Below, one piece after another: positions 45,001 to 52,322 of a stretch of 64,000 nt of DNA. A model generated the notes under the pieces. The model saw only the letters and a program-made list of their open reading frames with translations, did no database searches and was not told the DNA's origin. Both the position numbers and the translations under genes were made by a program. Position 1 is the stretch's first letter. Every line of letters starts with the position of its first letter. This stretch comes from Paenibacillus aceti (GTDB lineage Bacteria > Bacillota > Bacilli > Paenibacillales > Paenibacillaceae): contig NZ_KZ987724.1 of NCBI RefSeq assembly GCF_003614185.1, forward strand, positions 1,418,037-1,482,036. Reading direction: 5' to 3'.

Positions 45001-46572
45001 GAGTCCAACGATCGATTCACGGGTAATACCTCGATAGATCAAAAAATGGGCTAAGCGATTCGCCTGCTCGTTTAATTGTCGATAGGTCCATTTTTCCTGC
45101 TCATACATTAAGGACGTAGCTTCCGGGTTCCGTCTGGCCAGCTGCTCGAATAACTGCAGCACGGTTTGTTCCTGCGGGTAAGACATTTGTGTCTGGTTAT
45201 ATTCGTACAACTCGCGGTGCTTCTCCGCTATAGTTAATAGGGTTAAATTTCTGATTGCTGCCTGGGGGTTATCCAGCATCTGCTCGATGATAAGCAGCAT
45301 CCTTCGCGACAGATCCTCGATCTCTTCTTCTTGATAGGCATCCAGGCGATAATCATAGTCCAGTGTCAAGGCACCATCAGCAGCCCAATGCTTGATAACG
45401 ATCTGCAGCTCGTACAACTGATGGCCATTGTAGAATTCCACATTCTCAATCGGAGCCCCATTCAAGCTGGTCTGGAGCTTCGTATTGTAATAATTGATGC
45501 TGGTATGAAATAGCTGGTCATAGCCTTTTTTCTTCAGTTCCAGCTCCTGGACAAGCAAGTCATAGGGATAGCGTTGGTGAAAATAGCATTCCATCAGCCC
45601 TTTTTGGACGGAACTTAGCGTAGCTTGAATGGTCGCCTCTGGATCAAGCTCAAACCGGAATGGCATCGTGCTGGTGAACATCCCGTACATCGCTTTCTCC
45701 TTTTTACCGGAGCGGTTCAATACAGGTGTTCCTACCACCAAATCCCGCTGCTGGGTTGTCTTATACGCATAGATCAAATAGGTAAGTATAAACAGTGTAT
45801 TTAAGGATACTCCCGTTTCATCGGCCCAAGCTTGGATGCGTTGGGATAGCTCGAGATCAAGCGGCAAGGTATAACGTTTTCCCTCGGTATCGTTGACGGA
45901 CGCTTGCGCCACACTCTCAGGAATGGTTCTGAATTTGTCATGCCAGAATTGTCTGCTCTTGTTGAATCTTGGGGATGTAAAATAGCGCTGTGCCGCTTGC
46001 ACATATTCTAGATAGGAAGGTGGATCAGGCTCAGTTGTGGTTGTGCCCTCAATGGTCCCCCCGTTCACTAATTTCGTATAGAATTCCGCGATCTGTGCAG
46101 TTATCAGCTGATTCGACCAGCCGTCAGAGATGATATGATGACTCTTCACTAGATAGCCGCAATCCTCGTCCGATAAACGAAATATAGCAAAATAGTATAG
46201 CTTGGAGTTCACCAATGGGATGGGCTGTCTTGCTTCGCGATTCACCCATGACCAAAAAGCCTCCTCCGGATCCACTTCCTGCGAAAAATCAAAAAAATCT
46301 AGCGACTGCTCTCCATCGTCTTTAACCCTTTGCTGTGCTTCCCCATCAGTGGCTACAAGCTGAATTCGAAGTCCTTCATGGCGGCGAATAAACGCTTGTA
46401 TCGCTTGCTCCAACAGACTCAAATCAACTGCACCCTTCACCCGGACGGGGCCGCCAATGTTGGCTATAGAGGTACCCGGAAAAATCTGCTCCATGTACCA
46501 TATGCGCTTCTGTGGATGCGTCAAAGGATAAGTGACATCGCTCAACGTCTGAACCGATGTCGATACGTTCAT
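42034..46572 (-). CDS. NRPS module C-A(Asn)-PCP-E, probable lipo-initiation
   Basis: 1512 residues. C ~12-440: opens 'YPLTHPQKRIWYMEQIFPG', a starter-condensation pattern of Bacillales lipopeptides, and has 'SHHIISDGWS' (HHxxxDG). A ~460-960: pocket code read as D-L-T-K-I-G-E-V-G-K, a well-known Asn code (bacillomycin/tyrocidine class). PCP ~975-1045 with 'LGGDSIKAIQV', the form found before epimerases. E ~1060-1490: 'AHHLVMDGVSWR', 'ESHGREPLEG', 'RFNYLG'. It should make acyl-D-Asn. First gene of operon II, with 'gggagg' before its ATG; the next genes are a glycosyltransferase and the D-Asn-type peptidase/exporter. No further module in this protein. Confidence 0.93.
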   Translation of the reverse strand: MNVSTSVQTLSDVTYPLTHPQKRIWYMEQIFPGTSIANIGGPVRVKGAVDLSLLEQAIQAFIRRHEGLRIQLVATDGEAQQRVKDDGEQSLDFFDFSQEVDPEEAFWSWVNREARQPIPLVNSKLYYFAIFRLSDEDCGYLVKSHHIISDGWSNQLITAQIAEFYTKLVNGGTIEGTTTTEPDPPSYLEYVQAAQRYFTSPRFNKSRQFWHDKFRTIPESVAQASVNDTEGKRYTLPLDLELSQRIQAWADETGVSLNTLFILTYLIYAYKTTQQRDLVVGTPVLNRSGKKEKAMYGMFTSTMPFRFELDPEATIQATLSSVQKGLMECYFHQRYPYDLLVQELELKKKGYDQLFHTSINYYNTKLQTSLNGAPIENVEFYNGHQLYELQIVIKHWAADGALTLDYDYRLDAYQEEEIEDLSRRMLLIIEQMLDNPQAAIRNLTLLTIAEKHRELYEYNQTQMSYPQEQTVLQLFEQLARRNPEATSLMYEQEKWTYRQLNEQANRLAHFLIYRGITRESIVGLWMQHSIEAVVAILGVMKAGGAYLPIDPAYPQERIHYMLADSGAGLVITNLADARLADYSGEIIAYSEIAWDGLDPSNMSQVHEPEDLAYIIYTSGSTGRPKGAMIEHRGLMNYIWWAKKVYVRDSVPTFPLYSSLAFDLTVTSIFTPLISGGRIIVYRDHGDEFILYRIMRDNASTIIKLTPAHLALLKERDNTGSSVERFIVGGEDLKTSLAEEITASFGGAIEIYNEYGPTETVVGCMIHPFHPHEDKRVSVPIGVPADNVMLYILDPDQNPIRSGAIGELYIAGDGVARGYLHRAELTKERFLQNPFVPGTRMYRTGDLVRRLADGKLEYIGRIDHQVKIRGYRIEMGEIEQAILQHEAISDAVVIDRENERLGKYLCAYVVKQSPIEISELKQHLSRTLPAYMMPAAFVELKEIPLTINGKVNRGLLPEPDFTLAQENEYASARSREETDLIEVISGVLQLEYVGIYDHFYDLGGDSIKAIQVSSRMNRLGYSLKVRDILEHPVIEQMALRLEPLAAKYIYPQERCEGEVAAWPIMAWFLDQQFAQPDYYQQSVLLELKRDVAADLIRTVLLRLVWHHDGLRLQVNLDTRELMYYNLADRMILFQEISLEELDDPAQQLRITEISESFKSQFHLRDTLLIGCCLMDLGRHGKRLLITAHHLVMDGVSWRILLEDLAESLSSHARGEEYVLPFKTASLQIWSDVLSRYSMTGQEEQYWQDTVAAIRPIPIDHSEGEAWVSSSHTVEHRLTVEETSRLLYESHQAYGTKPLDLLMAALVHAVCDIYQLEETGIELESHGREPLEGIDLSRTIGWFTCMYPVKFTRSVHGADATALASLIKEVKEQLRSVPAQGIGFGILHSQGKLSADYDPGRLIRFNYLGDFDTVWNNPWFGLAEESSGRDTSSQNELTCLIDVQAMIVNRSLRLSMTYSRNRLADETMAKLMAAYREALTCILNHCAGSQVREYTPSDFETANLSQEELDSLFF

Positions 46573-46619
46573 GTGAAATTCCTCCCATATACCAAGTTAG
46601 ATAGATCTCGCATCAATTC

Positions 46620-46648
46620 TATATATATTGAATGAATCAGGATCTCAA
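46620..46648 (-). promoter_or_regulatory. Possible promoter of NRPS/PKS operon II
   Basis: On the minus strand: TTGAGA (46643-46648), 17-bp spacer, TATATA (46620-46625), about 48 bp before the NRPS ATG. A lone TTGACA further upstream (46688-46693) has no good -10 at the right distance. Confidence 0.35.
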
Positions 46649-47238
46649 TATACAGGATACAGCCCTACAGGCCAGGCCTTATGCTATTGTCAATTATCGG
46701 ATCAACAGAAAACATAGATAGAGAAGATGAGTTATCGAAAAATCGGGAAATGGGTAGTTTTAGAAGCGAATAGGTCGATTTTTGGATAAGATTAAGAAGA
46801 AGTTAGTTGCTCTAGATTGGCATGTTATTTGGAAATGTTATTGAGTAGATTCTGAGGTCGGTGAGTCCCTGTTAATGGGATATGTAGGAAAATCAATTCT
46901 TGATGGGTTTATTATCCATACTCTACCAAAGATTATAAGAACAAGTCAATATGACCATTGGATTAATTTGTAAATGATAGTTGTCAATATGGGCGGATAA
47001 ATGTTGATATAGCATGATTGATGTCATAGCAATTAATTATTAGCATTCATTCGACATATACTGAGGAGCATCTGTTACCTAGCATATATTGCATCTAAGC
47101 CTAATTTAGCGCCACATTCAAGGCCTCAGCATCGGCCGAATTTCAGATTTGATAGAGATCGTAACCAGTCTGCCCGCCACTAATATGTTCCACAGATTCG
47201 TCATAATTACCGCGCCCTTTTTGCTGTGCATTCCACCG
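46649..47238. other. AT-rich non-coding gap before operon II
   Basis: About 590 bp with no supported gene. It should hold control sites for the large operon; AbrB-type regulators bind such AT-rich DNA, but I can point to no specific site. Confidence 0.5.
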
Positions 47239-47425
47239 TCTAACGAAACTGGATATCGCTATTCGCACCAAAAAGAGCCTCTGCACATTGTAACGAAACT
47301 GCGTATCGCTATTTCGCGAAAATACCAGCTAAAACCCTGAATTTAGCGCAAATAACGATATGGTGTTTCGTTAGAATTCATCGGCCCTTGTTTTCATGCA
47401 AATAGCGATATGGTGTTTCGTTAGA
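47239..47425. repeat. Long palindromic dispersed repeat, copy B
   Basis: A 187-bp imperfect palindrome: two units TAACGAAACTG-N-ATCGCTATT in the left arm, two units AAATAACGATATGGTGTTTCGTTAGA / AAATAGCGATA-TGGTGTTTCGTTAGA (written in parts) in the right arm, and a centre 'aaaaccctgaatttagc'. Same length and order as copy A at 15410-15597. It lies between operon II and the two small genes that separate the cluster's operons. Confidence 0.8.
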
Positions 47426-47475
47426 AACAGTAAGCTGACTCAACACTCGCCCACTGCTGGAATCCCTGCGGTTCA

Positions 47476-47715
47476 TTACTTCGATTTAGCATTCTTCTCG
47501 TTTCCACGTTTGAAATTGCCTGTCAATTTAGCCATTACCAGCTGCGTTTCCAAATGATCCTTGCCTTCGATCGACTTCAGAAACGTTTCACTCGCCTTGC
47601 CAGTAAGAACGGTAACTTGCTTGCCCTTCCAGTAAATCAAGATCTTATTATCTTTAGTACTTCTATAAGTAAACACTTCCTCACTAAGTCTATTCCGCTT
47701 ATCAATATTATTCAT
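47476..47715 (-). CDS. Conserved small hypothetical protein
   Basis: 79 residues, basic at the C-terminus ('TGNFKRGNEKNAKSK'). The core 'ILIYWKGKQVTVLTGKASETFLKSI' looks like a small beta-alpha unit. I recall similar uncharacterised proteins in Bacillales but can name no family. Ribosome site weak ('gggaatg'). It follows the histidine phosphatase gene by 61 bp on the same strand and may be cotranscribed with it. Confidence 0.65.
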   Translation of the reverse strand: MNNIDKRNRLSEEVFTYRSTKDNKILIYWKGKQVTVLTGKASETFLKSIEGKDHLETQLVMAKLTGNFKRGNEKNAKSK

Positions 47716-47776
47716 CGTATCATTCCCATTCGCTTATATTTTGGAAAATCGCCATCGTTATATAATATGCCTGGAT

Positions 47777-48370
47777 TCAAGAACGGCACCTACCAATACT
47801 CAAATGTTCGACACAATTATAGAGCTCACAATCCCATTGTTCTTCCGTTTTTTTAATTACTGTTAAGGACGCATTACTGATATGGGTCTCGGTAAAAATA
47901 TTCGGCAGGAGCCTCTTCAAAGTGAGGCCGATGAGAGCGCCGTGGCTTACGATCAAAATTCGTTTATTTCGGTGATTCAAACTAATCTCTTGGATAAATT
48001 CATGGCCTCTCTCCGCTACCTGATCGAAGCTTTCCATTCCTAGATCGGATTTGCGCCATTGAGGTCCCCAACTCGACACCCTCTCTTCTTCCGTAGTCCC
48101 TTCTATTAAGCCACAATTCATTTCTCGTAAACGTTCATCTGTAGGATGAAGGCTAATGCCACTATATGATGATATGATATGAGCCGTCTCTTGCGCCCGT
48201 ATAAGATTACTCGATATTATTGCATCCCAGCCTTCCGTCGACAGTCTTTTAGCTAACGCAGCAGCTTGATCTCTCCCCTCTTGATTTAATGGAATATCAG
48301 AAATCCCTTGAGCCTTCCCCTGATTGTTCCAGTCGGTCACACCATGTCTTACTAATCCGAGAGTTATCAT
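47777..48370 (-). CDS. Histidine phosphatase family protein (phosphoglycerate-mutase-like)
   Basis: 197 residues. The catalytic 'LVRHGVTDWN' (RHG) at residues 6-15, 'SSNLIRAQETA' with the second Arg, the acid residue in 'LREMNCG-IEG', and the second His in 'IVSHGALIG' are all present, so it should be an active phosphatase of the GpmB/CobC/PhoE type. Substrate unknown. It sits between the two biosynthetic operons; a role in removing a phosphate from a sugar or nucleoside intermediate is possible, but the weak ribosome site and the separate terminators before it suggest an independent gene. Confidence 0.85.
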   Translation of the reverse strand: MITLGLVRHGVTDWNNQGKAQGISDIPLNQEGRDQAAALAKRLSTEGWDAIISSNLIRAQETAHIISSYSGISLHPTDERLREMNCGLIEGTTEEERVSSWGPQWRKSDLGMESFDQVAERGHEFIQEISLNHRNKRILIVSHGALIGLTLKRLLPNIFTETHISNASLTVIKKTEEQWDCELYNCVEHLSIGRCRS

Positions 48371-48494
48371 ACTTTACACACTTTCTTTTTATAAACTTTG
48401 TTTACTATTTAGCTAATAACTGCTCATATACACCTATTTTCTCTAATATCCCCATTTAAGAATGGCTTCTGCCAAAAGTCAATTCAAAAATAAT

Positions 48495-48561
48495 GCCCCC
48501 AATAGAAACTCGACCCACCAGCATATATCACATACCGGCTTGCGAAACTTCCATCGGGGGC
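48495..48561 (-). terminator. Terminator of biosynthetic operon I
   Basis: GCCCCC / GGGGGC outer helix with further pairing and T-rich runs on both sides, 8 bp past the stop of family X protein 2. It separates operon I from the histidine phosphatase gene. Confidence 0.7.
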
Positions 48562-48568
48562 TTCTTTT

Positions 48569-49612
48569 TTAGCCTTCAAGCAGCTTGATCAATTTTTGCA
48601 GGAGAACTGGCTCTACCTCCCGGAACTGGTCAAACTGGGCTCTCAGTTGCGGAAACACTTCTCTGTCCGTGCGCATTTCATGGCGAATATACCGATCCCG
48701 CAGCTTCAGCATCCTTATGCTCAATTCTCTGCAGCCCTCCACAAGCTCTTCATCGTATGGGATAATCCCCTCAGTGACCAAATATTTGACCCGCTCACTC
48801 ATCATTCTTTTATGCTCCCAGAGAGCATGAAGATGCCTCACGTCATTGCGCTCAACCAGCCGAGGATCATTGCTCTCCACAGCATCATAGTACATTTGCA
48901 GATAATCATATACCTTGATGCCGAAGGCTTCCTTATCGTCAGGATTATAATTGATCCGGTTTAAATGAGTCTCCCCGTTCAGATAATCACGCAATTGATC
49001 GATCGCAGCCATCCGGTCGAAGGGATAAGGAGAATGCGGCTCATATTTATAGAAATACGTATGATGATCCGCCGTAAGCTTGTCTCGCAAGAGCTGTCTC
49101 ATGGAATGGACGGCATCCTCGAACTCCTGGAAGGGAATCTGCAAATTACGATACACACCCGTACGATCGAACATAGAAGCATAGAAGACCCTCTCGCCCC
49201 AATCAAAACCATATAGAAAAAGATGATGAGGAAACGGAGCCTTCTGATAGGAAGCGGCTGGAGATAGCTTAGATTCATCCAGGAACACGATACAATAATA
49301 GCCACTACGGATCTGCTCTGCGAAAAATTGAGGCCATGCCTCTGATGCCAAGCTCTGCAGAATCGTATAATTGACGGAGCAGGTGAGCAGAAACGGATTA
49401 TTGAAATTCAGCTCGTTAGGCTTGCCTCGAAAGAAATCGATATAATATTGTCTACCGCGCTCCAGAAATTTTTTATTGCAAAATAGCTGGATGAAATTGC
49501 TGTAATACCAGGGTATCGTCTCATCGTGGGCGCTCGTAATCGATAAGGTATAGGCCCAGCGCAGAAAGACTTTAAGTGGCGGGTTCACTATTGGAAGCTG
49601 AATGGCGTTCAT
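48569..49612 (-). CDS. Family X protein 2 (BtrH-like fold suspected), unknown function
   Basis: 347 residues, paralogue of the 22470-23564 protein. Shared: 'YYCIVFLDESKL' followed by 'PHHLFLYGFDWGERVFYA' in the middle, and 'DVRHLHALWEHKRMMSERVKYL' near the C-terminus. The middle block also matches the C-terminal domain of the PKS at 25063. There is no Cys in the first 40 residues where a nucleophile would be expected; the only nearby one is in 'QLFCNKKF'. So it may be a binding or structural partner of an acyl transfer step. Last gene of operon I, after the ABC permease genes. 'agaagggag' precedes the ATG. Confidence 0.6.
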   Translation of the reverse strand: MNAIQLPIVNPPLKVFLRWAYTLSITSAHDETIPWYYSNFIQLFCNKKFLERGRQYYIDFFRGKPNELNFNNPFLLTCSVNYTILQSLASEAWPQFFAEQIRSGYYCIVFLDESKLSPAASYQKAPFPHHLFLYGFDWGERVFYASMFDRTGVYRNLQIPFQEFEDAVHSMRQLLRDKLTADHHTYFYKYEPHSPYPFDRMAAIDQLRDYLNGETHLNRINYNPDDKEAFGIKVYDYLQMYYDAVESNDPRLVERNDVRHLHALWEHKRMMSERVKYLVTEGIIPYDEELVEGCRELSIRMLKLRDRYIRHEMRTDREVFPQLRAQFDQFREVEPVLLQKLIKLLEG

Positions 49613-49657
49613 CTGATTTTCTCCCTTCTGATGAGTGATATGAAAATGCAGAAATGC

Positions 49658-50461
49658 CTAACTGCTCGCACTGCTGTATCCTCTCACAGCCCGCTGCCAT
49701 AGCAGCCGTATGGCTACGAAGAGCAGGAGCGAACCGGCCAGCGCCAATCCTGCATAGAGCCAGCTAAGCTGCCCAAGCAGGAACAACGGGCCGAAGTTGG
49801 TAATCAGGAACAGCGGGATGACGAAGGTCCCGATCCGCCGAACCCAAGTCGGGTAGATCGCCATCGGAAAATTGTTAGCGTCCCAGACGGAATGGGCAAT
49901 CTCTGACACCGCACCCGTCTGCACAAACCTGAAGGACAGCAGCGCCGGGATAATCATCAGGCAGTACGTGATCACCATGGAGACGAGCAGCAGCAGGGCA
50001 AAGCCTGCGATATGCAAAAAGGTCAGCGGGATTTCCATAGCATGCCAACCGATGCCGATCATGACCAGCCCGACTAGAATATCAGGGATCGGCAGCGCCA
50101 GATCAACATAACGCAAGGATGCCATAAACTGAAGGGAAACCGGCTTCGTCAGCATGAGATCGAGTGAGCCGTCCTTGACATACTCCGGGATTTTCATGAA
50201 ATTTGTAAAAAATAGTCCCACATAAAAGCCGGTCACTACGGTGTGCATCCCTATAAATAGAAGCAGCCCTTCGGGCGGTATGCCGTCTACGTGAAGATCC
50301 GTACGGAACACGACTAGCACATACAGCAGCTTGGCGACCAGGTAGACAGATTCGACGAGCAGACTCATCATGAAATTACCGCGAAACTCCATCTGAGCGA
50401 TCAGGCAATTTTTGATGAATATGCCGTATAGTCGCGCGTATTTTCTCATTGTTCTAAACAT
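49658..50461 (-). CDS. ABC-2 exporter permease (cluster exporter, second subunit)
   Basis: 267 residues with about six membrane helices and the DUF990-type coupling loop 'DGSLDLMLTKPVS'. It pairs with the permease encoded 12 bp upstream and the ATPase before that. Probably helps export the cluster product or a precursor, in addition to the peptidase/ABC fusion. Confidence 0.85.
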   Translation of the reverse strand: MFRTMRKYARLYGIFIKNCLIAQMEFRGNFMMSLLVESVYLVAKLLYVLVVFRTDLHVDGIPPEGLLLFIGMHTVVTGFYVGLFFTNFMKIPEYVKDGSLDLMLTKPVSLQFMASLRYVDLALPIPDILVGLVMIGIGWHAMEIPLTFLHIAGFALLLLVSMVITYCLMIIPALLSFRFVQTGAVSEIAHSVWDANNFPMAIYPTWVRRIGTFVIPLFLITNFGPLFLLGQLSWLYAGLALAGSLLLFVAIRLLWQRAVRGYSSASS

Positions 50462-50473
50462 ACGGACTCTCCG

Positions 50474-51283
50474 CTACCCCCCGACCGCCGAATATTTCTT
50501 CATGGAGACCTGCCATGTCAGACGGGATAGCCCGATGAACAGCAGAATCCAACCCCATTGAATGAGCAGCCCCTGGTACATCGCCGCCACTTCGGTCTTG
50601 CCACTGAGGACATTGACCGGAAAATAAATCGTATACGGAAAGGGTGTGAATTGCAGCGCCTTTACAACGGACTCTCCGAAGATCTCCAACGGGAACATGC
50701 CGCCGCTCAAAATATTGACGAGCAGACTTGTAATCACGAAGAAATACGAAATTTCATGCAGATAAAAAGCGCTAGCGCAGATGCAATAAGCGATCAGAAA
50801 ATTAAGCAGCAGTGCCCCCCACAACGTAATCGCGAACAGAATCAGGCGTATAGCTTGGAGCTCAAGTGCGCCTCTTGCTGATGCAAACCAGATAATACCG
50901 CCGAGCAGCAGAGCAGTAATCCCGTAATAGATCGCCTTCTGGCCGAAAAAAGAAACTAGCCGATACCCGAAATAGCTGACTGGTTTGATCAGGTACTTGT
51001 TAAGGCCACCATTTTTGATATCATCCGCAATTTGCTGCTCGAACTGGGTAGCAATTAACTTAGACACCAATCCGGCCAGGATCGTATACAATATAATTTG
51101 ACCGTATGAATACGAGAACAGCGCCGCCTGACCGGAATGCCGATAGACCGCCGTCCAGATGAAATACTGGACGAGAATCGGAAACATAGCTCCAAGCAGA
51201 CCGAGAAAGAAGTGAAGACGATATTCCATCGAATGCTGGACACCCATCGAGAAGATAGCGGAATACAATCTACGCCTGTTCAT
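50474..51283 (-). CDS. ABC-2 exporter permease (cluster exporter, first subunit)
   Basis: 269 residues, about six membrane helices, coupling loop 'KNGGLNKYLIKPVSY'. Its ATG overlaps the ATPase stop (ATGA), showing tight coexpression. It corresponds to the permease at 13680-14480 in the second exporter of this window. Confidence 0.85.
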   Translation of the reverse strand: MNRRRLYSAIFSMGVQHSMEYRLHFFLGLLGAMFPILVQYFIWTAVYRHSGQAALFSYSYGQIILYTILAGLVSKLIATQFEQQIADDIKNGGLNKYLIKPVSYFGYRLVSFFGQKAIYYGITALLLGGIIWFASARGALELQAIRLILFAITLWGALLLNFLIAYCICASAFYLHEISYFFVITSLLVNILSGGMFPLEIFGESVVKALQFTPFPYTIYFPVNVLSGKTEVAAMYQGLLIQWGWILLFIGLSRLTWQVSMKKYSAVGG

Positions 51284-52263
51284 CCGACGGATTCCTTGTG
51301 ATAGAGCATGGAGATGCTGTCCTCAATCGGTACATCCTCGATCGTCCAGTCAATCGTCGGAAAAGAATCCAGCACTGCGCGGGATACCTCCTTCAGACGA
51401 TACTTGGGCAGTTCAAGCACCGCGCTATAATCGTCCGCACGAACGATCCTTCCGAACTTGGCCAAGCGCTGCTCGGTGACGGGCTCGGAGAATTGCAGCT
51501 TGATAATTTTCTGCTCGCCAAACCGATCGTTGATTCTGTGAAGCTCCCCGTCATACAGAAGATTTCCTTCGTTAATGATGATCGTCCGTCTGCAGAGATC
51601 CTCCACATCCTTCATGTAATGGCTCGTCAGCAGGATCGTCGCGCCGAACTGCTCATTATAGTATTTCAGGAACTCCCGAACCTTCTTCTGTGAGGGGAAA
51701 TCCAAACCGATCGTCGGTTCATCCAGATATAGCAGACGAGGTCGGTGGATCAGCGCGGCGATCAGTTCCATCTTCATCCGTTCGCCGAGGGACAAGCGGC
51801 GTACCTGCACATCCAGAAGATCTTGTACATCGAGCATTTCCGATAGCTCGGCAAGACTCCGACGGTAGAGATGATCGTCCACATCATAAATACATTTATT
51901 CAGATAAATCGATTCGCTGGCGGGAAGATCCCACCATAGCTGGTTTTTCTGCCCCATCACCATGGAGAACAGCCGTTTGAACTCATTTTTGCGCTCCCAT
52001 GGCACATAGCCGAGCACATTAGCCTCCCCGCTGGTGGGATATAGAATGCCTGACAGCATCTTGAGTGTCGTGGTCTTCCCCGCTCCATTAGGACCGAGAA
52101 ATCCGACGCACTCGCCAGGGCCAATGTCGAAGGAAACGGATTTAACCGCTTCCTTCACCAGTGACTTGCGGACAAAGAGATTTTTCAGTGAATTTCTAAG
52201 CCCGGCTTCTTTCCGGTAGTACACGAATGATTTGTGCAGCTCCCGTACATGGATAAAGTCCAT
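51280..52263 (-). CDS. ABC-2 exporter ATPase (cluster exporter)
   Basis: 327 residues. Walker A GPNGAGKTT, Q-loop region 'GQKNQLWWDLP', signature 'LSLGERMKME', Walker B 'LLYLDEPTIGLD', switch His in 'LTSHYMKD'. Close in plan to the ATPase at 11823-12842 ('GQRTQLWWDLP'), but with the normal Walker A Gly. 'aggagg' 6 bp before the ATG. It energises the two permeases encoded downstream; the substrate is presumably the cluster product. Confidence 0.9.
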   Translation of the reverse strand: MDFIHVRELHKSFVYYRKEAGLRNSLKNLFVRKSLVKEAVKSVSFDIGPGECVGFLGPNGAGKTTTLKMLSGILYPTSGEANVLGYVPWERKNEFKRLFSMVMGQKNQLWWDLPASESIYLNKCIYDVDDHLYRRSLAELSEMLDVQDLLDVQVRRLSLGERMKMELIAALIHRPRLLYLDEPTIGLDFPSQKKVREFLKYYNEQFGATILLTSHYMKDVEDLCRRTIIINEGNLLYDGELHRINDRFGEQKIIKLQFSEPVTEQRLAKFGRIVRADDYSAVLELPKYRLKEVSRAVLDSFPTIDWTIEDVPIEDSISMLYHKESVG

Positions 52264-52322
52264 TTTGCTCCTCCTGGACGATAGCTTGTTTTGTCTGAAT
52301 GGGTGATATAAAATTTAAGCGC

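Noticed and set aside
46688-46710. TTGACA box upstream of the NRPS gene as a promoter
   Set aside because: No acceptable -10 at 16-18 bp; the TTGAGA/TATATA pair nearer the gene fits better.
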